A DNA stretch of 64,000 bases, from NCBI RefSeq assembly GCF_900010725.2, contig NZ_LR734880.1:99608-163607 (forward strand), given 5' to 3'. The stretch's first letter is position 1. Each line of letters starts with the position of its first letter. The stretch is from Planktothrix serta PCC 8927. GTDB taxonomy: Bacteria; Cyanobacteriota; Cyanobacteriia; Cyanobacteriales; Microcoleaceae. The position numbers were made by a program, and so were the translations under genes. The notes under the pieces are model-generated. The model ran no database searches. It saw only the letters and a list, made by a program, of their open reading frames with translations, and was not told where the DNA came from. Below are positions 44,001 to 53,148 of the stretch, in pieces.

Positions 44001-44681
44001 TTAGAAACCACTGAAAATGAAGAGACTTGCAGGAGAATTGCCAAGATTTTAGGAAAAATTGCCGTTGGAAATGAGTTAGCAAGAGGAGCATTAATTCGGA
44101 TCTTAGAAACCACTAAAAATGAAGAGACTCAGTGGATTTTTGCCGGGAGTTTAGGAGAAATTGACCCTGGAAATAAGTTAGCAAGAAGGGCATTAATTCG
44201 GATTTTGGAAACTACTGAGTCTGAATCTAATCGTTGGATTGTTGCTTATAGTTTAGGGGAAATTTACCCTGGAAATAAGTTAGCGATAGGGACGTTAATT
44301 CAGGTCTTAGAAACCACTGAGTCTGAAAATACTCGCTGGACAGTTACCAAGAGTTTAGAGAAAATTGCCGTTGGAAATGAGTTAGCAATAAAGGCGTTAA
44401 TTCAGGTCTTAGAAACTACTGAGAAGGAATCTACTCGCAGGACGGCTACCGAGAGTTTAGAGAAAATAATCCAAACAGAAGAACAATATACAGATGTGGT
44501 TTTTGCCCTCAAACATAACCTAACTAATAAAGTTCTCAACAATAATTTTGATCTCTATATAAAATGCTGCGATGTTCTCTGGAAATGCGCCCAAAATCTA
44601 CCTTATCCCAAATTTTATCAAGCATGGCATCACAACACCCTGACCCCCAATTCTAATAATAACAGTTGTCATTCTGAGTGA
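41094..44681 (+). CDS. NACHT-domain STAND NTPase with C-terminal HEAT repeats
   Basis: 1195 residues. An N-terminal domain (about 1-95; SIADKLGISKSDLERKLGKV recalls a helix-turn-helix) precedes a NACHT NTPase: Walker A IIGEPGAGKTTLLYQIAQW near residue 211, Walker B KVWLLLDAIDEMG near 284 and sensor region VVLTCRLNVWEG. A winged-helix/linker part follows. From about 660 to 1130 come roughly 31-residue HEAT (PBS-lyase-like) repeats around VAYSLGEIAVGNELAIGELI, near-identical at DNA level with a 93-bp period. STAND proteins of this build are candidates for signal-triggered defence or programmed death; no obvious effector enzyme is visible. The last residues NSCHSE are encoded by a repeat element (44667). 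Confidence 0.92.
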   Translation: MLSWDEFLQDVADAQGLVDADERTVFLTRFAEKYLKTRVSNTSIADKLGISKSDLERKLGKVYTILETSCPELKPATKGKIKILHSFLTQEYSKYQKQEQIPSQLQTPVSSISDINWHQICQSRLNAYKERFLNNPLTTGNHLNVYVPLGLVEPKQEQDKRQKQEFNPEEGSRFYQLAETEITKTYNEPNQFFEEVLQKGNSKSKGQKIAIIGEPGAGKTTLLYQIAQWILYKELGYPILIRLADVDKPLLEYLTQDWLRYATKSTGEVSPEWVSAFEQLRRGDKVWLLLDAIDEMGIMSPLADINQQLANELHGLRVVLTCRLNVWEGEKNALRGFDVYRNLDFNSQQIQDFIEQWFKDKTQSQELLKQLKEPNKTRINDLIKNPLRLALLCRTWKRGQKLPETQAGLYQRLVNSHYQWKDEHKPFQIPEDVQEYLHKQLGKLAKTAINREQYRFRLEEKFLEQYLGKRHPSNSQPKSLFDWALKLGWLNWVGLASVEERDSDQAVYAFFHPTFQEYFAALAIKDWDYFLPRNHVNCPMEGKEYRIFQPQWKQVILLWLGRDDVEIEEKEAFIQKLVSFDDGCGDSNFYGNRTYFLAAAGINEFKQCSLSDEIVKQIVQWGFGYFDIEKQKWITFIDPLEEGSITVLPETIREKAIANLIQVLETTENESTRRRVAYSLGDIAGRNELAIRELIRVLKITENGFTYRSLAESLGEIAVGNELAIGELIRVLKTTENEENCWRVAESLSEIAVGNELAIGELIRVLETTESESTRRIVAYSLGEIAVGNELAKKELIRVLQTTQSENNRQLFAWKLGKINPGNELARKELIRVLQTTQSENNRRIVASILGEINPGNELAIRELIRILETTQSENNRSIVAWSLGEIAVGNELAIRELIRILKTTQSENNRRIVASILEKISIGNDLTIGVLTQVLEITNDEETRSKVAYSLGEIAVRNELAIEALIQILETTENEETCRRIAKILGKIAVGNELARGALIRILETTKNEETQWIFAGSLGEIDPGNKLARRALIRILETTESESNRWIVAYSLGEIYPGNKLAIGTLIQVLETTESENTRWTVTKSLEKIAVGNELAIKALIQVLETTEKESTRRTATESLEKIIQTEEQYTDVVFALKHNLTNKVLNNNFDLYIKCCDVLWKCAQNLPYPKFYQAWHHNTLTPNSNNNSCHSE

Positions 44682-44768
44682 AGCGAAGAATCTCGGAGAT
44701 CCTTCGCTTCACTGCGTTCCGCTCAGGATGACATTATTAAAGATGGGTTCCGCTCAGGATGACATTAT
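44667..44768. repeat. Inverted-repeat element covering the NACHT gene 3' end
   Basis: TGTCATTCTGAG (44667-44678) and CTCAGGATGACA (44722-44733) are its ends, with GAAGCGAAG/CTTCGCTTC inside. GTTCCGCTCAGGATGACATT is then repeated at 44747. The element overlaps the last codons of the preceding gene and supplies its stop. Confidence 0.85.
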
Positions 44769-44870
44769 CAAGAATAGTGAAATTACCGATAATACCCCCG
44801 TTGGCAATACTCTAAAGGTACGACTTGAGTTTAATTCTTGATTTTGTTAACTTTAAATTGTTGGGAAGAA

Positions 44871-44890
44871 AGCCCTGAAGGGCTTACTAC
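44871..44890. repeat. Half copy of the REP-like element
   Basis: AGCCCTGAAGGGCTTACTAC, identical to the right half of the copies at 16520 and 23435. It contains the TAG stop of the CYTH gene. Confidence 0.8.
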
Positions 44891-45348
44891 GGTTTGAAGG
44901 GGTTTTTAACTAAATTAACGTTATAATATCGGGGATCGGAGGTGACTTCTTCTGCGATCCAGTGGGGAATATCAATATTTTGATCTTCTGTTTCTAGTTC
45001 CACTTCTGCTAAGATTAATCCTTGATTTTCTCCCGAAAATTCATCTACTTCCCAGATTAAATCCCCCATTAAAATTTTATATCGTGTTTTTTCAATTAAG
45101 GGGCGATCGCATAATGTTTCTAATAATTCTTGAGCATCCTCAACGGGGATTTTATACTCGAATTCCGCCCGACTACTTCCCGTTGTTAAACCTTTAATGG
45201 TTAAATAGCCCTGATTTCCTACCACACGCACCCGAACAGTTCGCCCGTTGTAGTTAGCAATATAGCCTTGACGATAGATTTCTGCAACCCCTAGCGATCG
45301 CCATTCATCCCCTTTGACTAAAAATTTGCGTTCAATTTCCGTTCCCAT
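44887..45348 (-). CDS. CYTH-domain phosphatase/triphosphatase
   Basis: 153 residues of the CYTH tunnel fold. The signature ExExK is EIERK at residues 4-8, followed by a Lys/Arg-rich lining (RVRVVGNQGYLTIKG, EFEYKIP) and acidic strands (WEVDEFSG, LAEVELE). Bacterial members of this short type hydrolyse inorganic triphosphate or similar triphosphates with a divalent metal. The C-terminus and stop lie in a REP-like repeat. It is divergent from the gluconokinase gene. Confidence 0.9.
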   Translation of the reverse strand: MGTEIERKFLVKGDEWRSLGVAEIYRQGYIANYNGRTVRVRVVGNQGYLTIKGLTTGSSRAEFEYKIPVEDAQELLETLCDRPLIEKTRYKILMGDLIWEVDEFSGENQGLILAEVELETEDQNIDIPHWIAEEVTSDPRYYNVNLVKNPFKP

Positions 45349-45428
45349 TTGCAGTGATTAAAAAAATCAGTTATACCTTATTTTAGCACAAATTTTTTAT
45401 CTTGCATATTTTTCTATTGGGGTCAAAA

Positions 45429-45920
45429 ATGGTTATTTTAGTGATGGGGGTTTCCGGTTCTGGGAAATCTACAATTGGTCAACTTCTGGCGGAGTCTTTG
45501 CATTGGCAATTTAGCGATGCGGATGCTTTTCATGCTTCTGAAAGTATTGCTAAAATGCAGAAAAATATCCCGTTGTTGGATAGTGATCGAATGCCTTGGT
45601 TAATGCAGCTTCAAAAGGCCATTGACAACTGGCTAAAAACTGATCAAAATGTTGTTTTAGCTTGTTCTGCGTTGAAAGATTCCTATCGTCAACTATTGTG
45701 GCGAGATCCTCAGCAAATGCGCTTAGTGTATTTAAAAGGGCCAGAAAAATTAATTCAACAACGGCTCCAAAGTCGGTATAATCATTTTATGTCTGCTGAT
45801 CTTCTGGATACTCAATTAGACAGTTTAGAAGAACCTAAAACCGCCTTATATGTTGATATTTCCGATTCCCCCTTAGAAATTGTAGCTCAAATTCAAACCT
45901 ATTTGCAGTTACAACCTTAA
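45429..45920 (+). CDS. gntK: Gluconokinase
   Basis: About 163 residues from the ATG at 45429 (MVILVMGVSGSGKSTIGQLL); the frame is open to 45402 but the family starts just before the P-loop. Phosphorylates D-gluconate to 6-phosphogluconate. Besides Walker A GVSGSGKST, it has FSDADAFHASESIAKM, IPLLDSDRMPWL and LACSALKDSYRQLL, all typical of GntK. It is followed after 13 bp by the FAD/Rieske oxidoreductase gene, possibly on one transcript. Confidence 0.92.
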   Translation: MVILVMGVSGSGKSTIGQLLAESLHWQFSDADAFHASESIAKMQKNIPLLDSDRMPWLMQLQKAIDNWLKTDQNVVLACSALKDSYRQLLWRDPQQMRLVYLKGPEKLIQQRLQSRYNHFMSADLLDTQLDSLEEPKTALYVDISDSPLEIVAQIQTYLQLQP

Positions 45921-45933
45921 GTTTACTCTATCC

Positions 45934-47994
45934 ATGACTGAACAATTTAACTCCTCTTTATTTTCTAGTGTTTCTCGTCGTTCTGTTCTCAAATTTTTAG
46001 GCGTTGGTGCGGTTAGTGGGGTGTTAGGATATTCTCGATTTCATAAACCTGAACCCGCTATTTTTCAGCCGGATATCATTAATTTACCACAATTTTTAAC
46101 CCAACCGAAACACGTTGTTATTGTGGGAGGAGGATTAGCCGGATTAGCTTGTGCATATCAACTCAGCCAACGGGGATTTAAAGTCACTTTATTAGAAAAA
46201 TCTCCTCAATTGGGCGGTAAAATTGCCAGTTGGGATATTCAAGTGGGGGATAAAACCTTTAAGATGGAGCATGGATTTCATGGGTTTTTTCCTCAATATT
46301 ATAACTTGAATTCTTTGGTTCAAGAGGTTAATATTCAAGATAATTTTGTCTCCTTAGAATCCTATGCGGTTGTTTTTAGAAATAACCAATATCAACCCGA
46401 AGTATTCCGTCCCAGTCATTCTGCTTTTCCTTGGAATGTGGTTGATTTGGGGGTATCTTCTCCTAATCGTTTAAACTGGGGAATTAATTTAACCCATCTC
46501 AATCATTGGAAAGTATTTCGAGAGATTGGAGGGTTTAAAATTCCTAATAGTTATCAACGCTTAGATGAGATTTCTGTTGCAGATTGGGTGCGTGAAGATT
46601 TCCCTCAAGGATTATATGATTTATATTTTCTTCCCTTTGCTAAATCGAGTTTAAATGCACCCGATAAACTCAGTGTGGGGGAACTGATGCAGTTTTTTCA
46701 TTTCTATTTTTTTGGGAATCCTGAAGGGTTAGCATTTAATGGAACTCGTCAAGATATGGGAACCAGTTTAGTCCAACCTTTAGTTAATGCAATTCAAGAA
46801 AAAGGCGGAGAAATTTTAACGGAAGTTACCGTTAGTAATTTTAACTGGAATCAAGGAAAAATTGACTCGATTACTTATTTTCAAGGGAATGGGATTAATA
46901 CAGTTCCCTTTTGGGTCAAATCCAATCCAATTTTATCATCTAAAGAGTTTGAATATTTTGGCAATGCTGATGATGTCTATGCAGTATCAACCCATCAAAA
47001 TCAAGCCATTTCTTTACATTGTACTCATCAAGGTTGTACCGTAAAAATGGCAGAGGATGGATATTTTCACTGTCCTTGTCATGGGGCAATTTTTGATCAG
47101 AATGGTCAGGTGATTTCTGGCCCTGCTGAACGGGATTTACCCCAGTATAACGTTATCCAAAGACAGGATGATCAAGTGGAATTAGTGGGTATTTATTCTG
47201 ATCAATTAGACCAAGAAATCACCCAACCCCCCAAAAAATGGGGGGAGGAGGGAAACTTTAAACGAGGGGTAAGTGATTCTGATGATAATACAACAGCAGC
47301 AAATTCATCTGTTATCCCTGCTACAAATTCTCCTCAAATAATGCAGGCGGATTATTATGTATTGGCGACGGATATTCCAGGGACGCAACGCTTATTTACA
47401 ATCATGACTGGGGAGATTAATTCGCAGGTTAAGCAACAAATTGAACAATTAAAAGTTGCTGACCCCTTTGCGGTTTGTCGGTTTTGGTTTGACCGAGATT
47501 TCCCTTGGGAATATAGCCATTTTACCTCCTTATCGGGTTACGATTTAACCGATAGTATTACCCTTTATCATCGTATCCAAGAGGAATATATTAAATGGCA
47601 TGAACAAACGGGAGGGAGTGTTGTAGAATTACACGCTTATTGTTATAAAGAAACTGAATTTCCGACTCAAGAAGTGTTGTTAACAACCTTTGAACAGGAA
47701 CTTTATGAAATTGTCCCCGAATTAAAAACGGCTACCCTATTACATCGAGAATTAGTTAATCAGAAAAATTTTGCCGGATATCCCCCCGGAAGTTATGCTA
47801 ATCGTCCGGTGACAAATTCTGGGGTTTCTAATTTAATATTTGCCGGAGATTGGGTAAAAATGCCCTTTCCCTGTGGTTTAATGGAAAGGGCTGTGAGTAG
47901 TGGATTATTAGCTGCTAATGAAATTTTACAGCAGGAAGGTTTGCAAAGGCGATCGCTTTTTTCTGTTACTCCCGAAGGCTTTCTCAAGCTCTAA
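45934..47994 (+). CDS. cruE: FAD-dependent carotenoid desaturase-like protein with an inserted Rieske domain (CruE/CrtU type)
   Basis: 686 residues. The N-terminus SRRSVLKFLGVGAVSGVLG is a twin-arginine export or membrane signal. The FAD site is HVVIVGGGLAGLACAYQL with EKSPQLGGKIASW, and the C-terminal FAD motif is LIFAGDWVKMPFPCGLMERA. In the middle (about 350-410) is a Rieske [2Fe-2S] domain: CTHQGCTV and CPCHGAIFDQNG. This combination fits the carotenoid ring desaturase/methyltransferase family CrtU/CruE, which forms aromatic rings from beta-carotene. The next gene is a Rieske oxygenase resembling CruH, as expected for synechoxanthin synthesis. The exact function is inferred. Confidence 0.75.
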   Translation: MTEQFNSSLFSSVSRRSVLKFLGVGAVSGVLGYSRFHKPEPAIFQPDIINLPQFLTQPKHVVIVGGGLAGLACAYQLSQRGFKVTLLEKSPQLGGKIASWDIQVGDKTFKMEHGFHGFFPQYYNLNSLVQEVNIQDNFVSLESYAVVFRNNQYQPEVFRPSHSAFPWNVVDLGVSSPNRLNWGINLTHLNHWKVFREIGGFKIPNSYQRLDEISVADWVREDFPQGLYDLYFLPFAKSSLNAPDKLSVGELMQFFHFYFFGNPEGLAFNGTRQDMGTSLVQPLVNAIQEKGGEILTEVTVSNFNWNQGKIDSITYFQGNGINTVPFWVKSNPILSSKEFEYFGNADDVYAVSTHQNQAISLHCTHQGCTVKMAEDGYFHCPCHGAIFDQNGQVISGPAERDLPQYNVIQRQDDQVELVGIYSDQLDQEITQPPKKWGEEGNFKRGVSDSDDNTTAANSSVIPATNSPQIMQADYYVLATDIPGTQRLFTIMTGEINSQVKQQIEQLKVADPFAVCRFWFDRDFPWEYSHFTSLSGYDLTDSITLYHRIQEEYIKWHEQTGGSVVELHAYCYKETEFPTQEVLLTTFEQELYEIVPELKTATLLHRELVNQKNFAGYPPGSYANRPVTNSGVSNLIFAGDWVKMPFPCGLMERAVSSGLLAANEILQQEGLQRRSLFSVTPEGFLKL

Positions 47995-48097
47995 AAACTG
48001 CCATCATTGATAGTTATTTTGCCTTTCTTCGTGCCTTTGTGGTTTCTTCAGAAATCCCCAGTACCTCACCCGACTAAAAACCTCTATCGTTAAGAAG

Positions 48098-49141
48098 ATG
48101 AATCAATCCAATATTAATCCTATTCGACAGTTAGGAATTAACCTCAATCATTGGTATGTTGTTGCCACCAGTAAAGAGGTAAAAAATCAACCCCTAGGAG
48201 TGCAATTATGGAATCAAAATATTGTTTTATTTCGAGATAGTTTAGGAACAGTTCACGCCCTAGAAAATCGCTGTCCCCATCGACACGTTAAATTGAGTCA
48301 TGGTAAAATTATTGAAAATAATTTAGAATGTACTTATCACGGCTGGCAATTTAATTGTCAGGGAGAATGTGTCACGGTTCCCTATTTAGAAAAGGATCAA
48401 AAACTACCGAAAAATTGTAAAATCAAAGCCTATCCAGTTCAAGAAAAACAGGGTTTTATTTGGGTTTTTCCAGGGGATAATCCTGATTTAATTCAACCCT
48501 TAGCAATTCCAGAATGGGATGATTTGAATTATATTGCCACGGTTTCAGTGATTCATTGTCAAGGGCATTTTTCCTTTTTAATCGAAAATTTAATGGATAT
48601 GTATCATGGACATTTACACCAAGATTGGCAAGCGTGGACAGATGCTATGTTAGACAAAATAGAAGCAGATGAAAACCGAGTTGATGCCTATTATTTAGCT
48701 CAGAGTTATTATAAAATTGATAAAATTTGGTCAATTTCCCAGCTATTTTTTCCGGCTTTAAGAAAACTTCATCCTGAACCTTTAACGGTGAGTTATATTT
48801 ATCCTCACTGGGTTTCAACATTAGGAGAATATTTTAAAATCTACTGTTTATTTTGCCCAATTAGTTTAACAGAAACCCGTGCTTATTTAATCCATTTTAC
48901 CTCTTTAAATGCCTTTTGGCGACTGCATAAACTCCCAATAAAATTTAGGAAATTTGTGAAAGATTTATGTTTTGGTTCAGCACAACAACTCTTAGATGGG
49001 TTAGTTAAACAGGATGTTTTAATGATTAAACAAGAACAACAGGCGTATTTACAACATCCCCAATGTCAAGGGTATGAATTTAATCGTACTATTAGAAGTG
49101 TTCAACGGTTAATTCAACGTCAAGCTGAACCTTCAACCTAA
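48098..49141 (+). CDS. cruH: Rieske [2Fe-2S] oxygenase, CruH-like
   Basis: 347 residues. The N-terminal Rieske centre is [11 protein letters not shown] and [12 protein letters not shown]. The C-terminal catalytic domain has a mononuclear iron-type motif ([15 protein letters not shown]). This is the pheophorbide/aromatic-ring oxygenase layout. Lying 103 bp after the CruE-like gene, it is a good candidate for the enzyme that oxidises aromatic carotenoid methyl groups (synechoxanthin route). It overlaps the convergent histidine kinase gene by 4 bp. Confidence 0.7.
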   Translation: MNQSNINPIRQLGINLNHWYVVATSKEVKNQPLGVQLWNQNIVLFRDSLGTVHALENRCPHRHVKLSHGKIIENNLECTYHGWQFNCQGECVTVPYLEKDQKLPKNCKIKAYPVQEKQGFIWVFPGDNPDLIQPLAIPEWDDLNYIATVSVIHCQGHFSFLIENLMDMYHGHLHQDWQAWTDAMLDKIEADENRVDAYYLAQSYYKIDKIWSISQLFFPALRKLHPEPLTVSYIYPHWVSTLGEYFKIYCLFCPISLTETRAYLIHFTSLNAFWRLHKLPIKFRKFVKDLCFGSAQQLLDGLVKQDVLMIKQEQQAYLQHPQCQGYEFNRTIRSVQRLIQRQAEPST

Positions 49142-52100
49142 GCTTTTTGTTTCAAAATTAATAAGGTAATATCATCAAACTGTTTTTGTTCACCCCGAAA
49201 CGTGATCACATCATTAATCACGGCTTGTTTAATTTCTTCTATCGGGTTTTGCCAATTTTGAGAAATCACATCACAAAGTCTATCCAGTCCATACTGTTGT
49301 TTATCAAGATTAAATGTTTCCGTAATTCCATCGGTATATAAAACCACTCCATCTCCGGTTTTTAACTCAACCGTTGTGGAATTAATAAACTCCGTAATAT
49401 TTTTATCTAACGCAATTGGAATTCCTAAATCAATGGTATCAATTCGTTCAATTTCCCCATCACAACGAACAATCAAAATTTCTTCATGTTGTCCACTAAC
49501 GGTTAATAAACCTTGATAATAATTTAAAATCGCTAAAGTTAAATTTCTATCAACATTCATCCGTTCAACATTTTTATAAAGCGTATTATTAAGAATACTT
49601 AAAAATTGGATAGGGTCAGTTTCTCGAATTTCTGTGAGTGTGCGAATTCCCATTTGAGCCATTAACATTAAAATTCCACTTTCTAACCCATGTCCGGTGA
49701 CATCTCCGATTCCCAACGTCACAACACCATCAGTTTCTAAAACATCATAATAATCTCCCCCAACTTCCTCCGCAGGTTCCATAAATCCTACAATTTCTAA
49801 TTCAGAAATCATAGCAAGTTCTTCAGGTTTGGGTAAAATCATTTGTTGTAAACGACGAGTTACTTCTAATTCTGTTGCTAACCGTAAATTTTCAGCGTGG
49901 AGACGACTAACATTAACATGGGTACGAATTCTGGCTAAAAGTTCATCCTTCGCAAAGGGTTTCATCATATAATCATTTGCACCCACATTTAACCCTGTTA
50001 CGACATCTTGCACTTGAGTTTTAGCCGTTAATAAAATAATCGGTAATTCAGTAGCATCGAACTGTTCTCGGAGTTTTTGAGTGACTTCATACCCGGTAAT
50101 TTTAGGCATCATCACATCTAATAACATCACATCAACTTTCAGTCCGTTTTTAATTAATTCTAAGGCTTCTTCGCCATTGCTGGCTTGAAAAACTGCATAA
50201 TGATGTAAGGAAAGATTATTGAATAAAACCTGACGATTCACAATTTCATCATCCACAATTAAAATTTTAATGGTTTCTGGAGAATGGTTAATTGACGGTT
50301 GAGAAAAACCAGGACTAACGGCTAATAATGTATTAAGTTGTATGGGTTGTAGAGAATTTTTAATCGAGTTTTCCGTAGGAATTTTAAGGGCATTTTCAGC
50401 AAGGGGAAGGGTAAAGGTAAATTGAGAACCCACACCTAATTCCGATTCAACGGTTACTTGTCCCCCATGTAATTCAACTAATTGTTTAGTAATGGTTAAT
50501 CCTAATCCCGTACCACCATATTCTCTAGCGGTAGAACCTTCCGCTTGTTCAAAGGATTCAAAAATTCGATCTAATTTATTAGCAGCAATGCCTATTCCAG
50601 TGTCAGAAATAGTAATTGCTATTTGAGATTTTTCTGTTTCAGACAAAATTCGGGCTGAAATTTCTACAATTCCTTCGGGGGTAAATTTTATGGCATTTCC
50701 AATTAAATTATAGAGAATTTGTTGTAAGCGATTTTCGTCGGCTTCTGCTAGGGGAAAATCAACGGGAATTCGATTAATGAGATGTAAATTCTTTTGAGTA
50801 ATTAGAGATTGACTCAGGATTAAAACTGCATCAACAATGACACGAATATCAACAGGTCGCAGTTGCAGTTCTATATTTTGGTAACGCAGTTTAGAGAAGT
50901 CTAAAAGGTCATTGACTAAACTAGATAAACGGCGACCACTCGCAGCAATCATGGCTAAATTGCTGTTAGTTTGGGGGGGTAATTCTCCCGTTGCGCCATC
51001 GATTAAAGATTCAGCAATTCCAATAATTCCATTCAAAGGTGTTCGGAGTTCATGGGAGGTATTCGCTAGAAATTCATCTTTTAATTGATCTAAATGTTGC
51101 AGTTCTTGATTTTTAGATTCTAAAATTGTAAAGGATTCTTTTAACTGTTTTGCCATGCGATTAAAGGATTTCGCTAATTGACCTAATTCATCTTTTCGTT
51201 TGAGATTAAGGGTTTGTTTCCATTCTCCTTGAGCAATTTGTTTCGCTGCAACATTTAACTGTAAAATTGGTTTGACAATCCATTGTGCGGTTAATAATCC
51301 TATTAATGTGGCTCCTAATAAGGCTAAACTACATAAAATAATTGTGGTACGAGTATTAGCATTAATTTGTTCCATAAAATCCGATTCAGGAACAACTACA
51401 AGAATTAACCAATTAACGGTTTTTCCTTTATTGAAGGGTAATATTTTAACAAAATAGCGTTCACGCTTCCAAGTAAATTCGAGATCTTTTCCTTGTTTAA
51501 TATTGTTCAGATTCCCTTGAGTTTGACTTAAATAGTTTGCTGTGGCTTGGGTTAAGGAATTTTGACTATTAATAGCGGGAAATAACTGTCTTTCGTTATT
51601 AATTTCTTGAAAAGGTTTTTCTAAGGTTGATGTTGCTAATAAAGTTCCCTCACTATCGATTAAAAAGGTTTGTCCTGATTTTCCTACCTTTAATCGATTT
51701 AAAAAATCTCCAATTCCATCTAACCGTAAAGCGGTATTGAGAACTCCTTGAACTTGTTGGGTTTGAGGATTATAAACGGGAAGCAAAGCACTCATTAATA
51801 ACGTCGGTTCTAATAGGGATAAATAAACCGAACTCCAAGTCGCTTCTCCCGCTTTAACGGCATCTTGATACCAAACTCCTTTGCGAGTGTCAAAATCTTT
51901 AACAATTGTTGCAACTTCTGTGCGATCGCCTTGATTATTGGTTTGATAAGAATAGAAATCAAAATTAGTAAATGTATCAACAACATTAATTCTTAAAGAC
52001 CCATCACCTAACTGTTCTCCTGTGCGTTCCTGACCCGCAGCATTGGTAATTTTAATAAAATTAATATCAGGATAAATTTGAACTTGTCCCCAGAGATATT

Positions 52101-52422
52101 TTTCCCAAGGGTTTAAATTTTCAAAGGTTAAAATTCCTGAGCGAATTAAATTTAAGTTCGTTTGATTAATCTTTTCAGGAATGGCTAAATAGGCTTCTAA
52201 ATTTTGTTCAACTCTAGCACTAATTTCATTTTGTAACTGACTCACAACTTGATTAACGGCTTTCTGTCCAGCATAAAAAGATAGCCATCCCACAATGCCA
52301 ACAGCCCCAAAAATTTGCAGTAAAAAGGGTACAATTAAAATAGTTCGGATCGGAATTGGATGGCGACTTTTCCGAACAATCTTAATCCAGATTAACTCAA
52401 ATTTAGGTAAGGAAATAGACAT
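49138..52422 (-). CDS. Hybrid histidine kinase, receiver and PP2C-type phosphatase
   Basis: 1094 residues. A first membrane span (about 25-48), a large periplasmic dCache-like sensor (about 50-350), a second span (about 355-380), HAMP (380-432), HisKA with [13 protein letters not shown] (His near 459) and HATPase ([15 protein letters not shown], about 565-690). Next come a receiver domain ([11 protein letters not shown], phospho-Asp in [10 protein letters not shown] near 769) and a SpoIIE/RsbU-type PP2C phosphatase ([32 protein letters not shown]). This combination suggests a sensor that acts both by phosphorelay and by dephosphorylating an anti-sigma-antagonist-like protein. No partner gene is adjacent. 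Confidence 0.94.
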   Translation of the reverse strand: MSISLPKFELIWIKIVRKSRHPIPIRTILIVPFLLQIFGAVGIVGWLSFYAGQKAVNQVVSQLQNEISARVEQNLEAYLAIPEKINQTNLNLIRSGILTFENLNPWEKYLWGQVQIYPDINFIKITNAAGQERTGEQLGDGSLRINVVDTFTNFDFYSYQTNNQGDRTEVATIVKDFDTRKGVWYQDAVKAGEATWSSVYLSLLEPTLLMSALLPVYNPQTQQVQGVLNTALRLDGIGDFLNRLKVGKSGQTFLIDSEGTLLATSTLEKPFQEINNERQLFPAINSQNSLTQATANYLSQTQGNLNNIKQGKDLEFTWKRERYFVKILPFNKGKTVNWLILVVVPESDFMEQINANTRTTIILCSLALLGATLIGLLTAQWIVKPILQLNVAAKQIAQGEWKQTLNLKRKDELGQLAKSFNRMAKQLKESFTILESKNQELQHLDQLKDEFLANTSHELRTPLNGIIGIAESLIDGATGELPPQTNSNLAMIAASGRRLSSLVNDLLDFSKLRYQNIELQLRPVDIRVIVDAVLILSQSLITQKNLHLINRIPVDFPLAEADENRLQQILYNLIGNAIKFTPEGIVEISARILSETEKSQIAITISDTGIGIAANKLDRIFESFEQAEGSTAREYGGTGLGLTITKQLVELHGGQVTVESELGVGSQFTFTLPLAENALKIPTENSIKNSLQPIQLNTLLAVSPGFSQPSINHSPETIKILIVDDEIVNRQVLFNNLSLHHYAVFQASNGEEALELIKNGLKVDVMLLDVMMPKITGYEVTQKLREQFDATELPIILLTAKTQVQDVVTGLNVGANDYMMKPFAKDELLARIRTHVNVSRLHAENLRLATELEVTRRLQQMILPKPEELAMISELEIVGFMEPAEEVGGDYYDVLETDGVVTLGIGDVTGHGLESGILMLMAQMGIRTLTEIRETDPIQFLSILNNTLYKNVERMNVDRNLTLAILNYYQGLLTVSGQHEEILIVRCDGEIERIDTIDLGIPIALDKNITEFINSTTVELKTGDGVVLYTDGITETFNLDKQQYGLDRLCDVISQNWQNPIEEIKQAVINDVITFRGEQKQFDDITLLILKQKA

Positions 52423-52492
52423 TGATGATAAAAAGTTGTGGTGTTTGCGTGGAGAGAAAGAATAGGCAATAAATCAATCAATTAACTCTTAC

Positions 52493-52527
52493 ACTGATAA
52501 CTGATAACTGATTACTGATTACTGATT
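52493..52527. repeat. Heptamer tandem repeat, five units ACTGATA/ACTGATT
   Basis: Two ACTGATA followed by three ACTGATT, exact period 7. The TAA stop and last codons (encoding SNQ) of ubiX lie in it, so changes in unit number would change the C-terminus of UbiX. Confidence 0.9.
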
Positions 52528-53090
52528 CCCTCCCAACGTTTCATCTGGTTTACATCAATATCAAATAGGTCAAGGACGCGACAAACAGTATTCGTGACCA
52601 TCTGATCAATTGATTCTGGCATCGTATAAAATGCAGGAACCGGAGGCATAATAATTCCCCCACATTCAGTCACGGATAACATATTTTTGAGATGAATTGC
52701 ATGGAGAGGCGTTTCTCGCACCATTAACACTAACCGACGACGTTCTTTGAGCACCACATCCGCCGCGCGAGTTAGGAGGTTACTGGTGACACCCGTAGCA
52801 ATTTCAGCTAAGGTTTTCATGGAGCAAGGAAGGATCACCATCCCCATCGTGCGGAACGAACCACTGGATATTGCCGCCCCCACATCATTGATAGAATAGC
52901 TCACGCTGGCCAGATTGTGAAGTTCTTTGGTATCCATCTCTAACTCATGGGCTCTGGTGATTTCTCCCGCACGGGAAACGACGAGATGGGTTTCTACATC
53001 CGTTTCTTGTAGCAGTTCCAACAAACGCACCGCATAAATAATACCACTCGCCCCACTAATACCAACGATGAGACGTTTAGAACTGGTCAT
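52512..53090 (-). CDS. ubiX: Flavin prenyltransferase UbiX
   Basis: 192 residues. Makes prenylated FMN, the cofactor of UbiD-type decarboxylases, in quinone synthesis. The N-terminal LIVGISGASGIIYAVRLLEL binds FMN; PCSMKTLAEIATGVTSNLLT and ERRRLVLMVRETPLHAIHLK are the other family hallmarks, followed by PPVPAFYTMPES. It is 58 bp downstream of the MscS gene. The C-terminus is encoded by tandem heptamers. Confidence 0.95.
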   Translation of the reverse strand: MTSSKRLIVGISGASGIIYAVRLLELLQETDVETHLVVSRAGEITRAHELEMDTKELHNLASVSYSINDVGAAISSGSFRTMGMVILPCSMKTLAEIATGVTSNLLTRAADVVLKERRRLVLMVRETPLHAIHLKNMLSVTECGGIIMPPVPAFYTMPESIDQMVTNTVCRVLDLFDIDVNQMKRWEGISNQ

Positions 53091-53148
53091 GTTATTGGCG
53101 GTTTCCTAATCTGAATTCTTTTATTTTAAACCTAAATAAACAGGTTTT

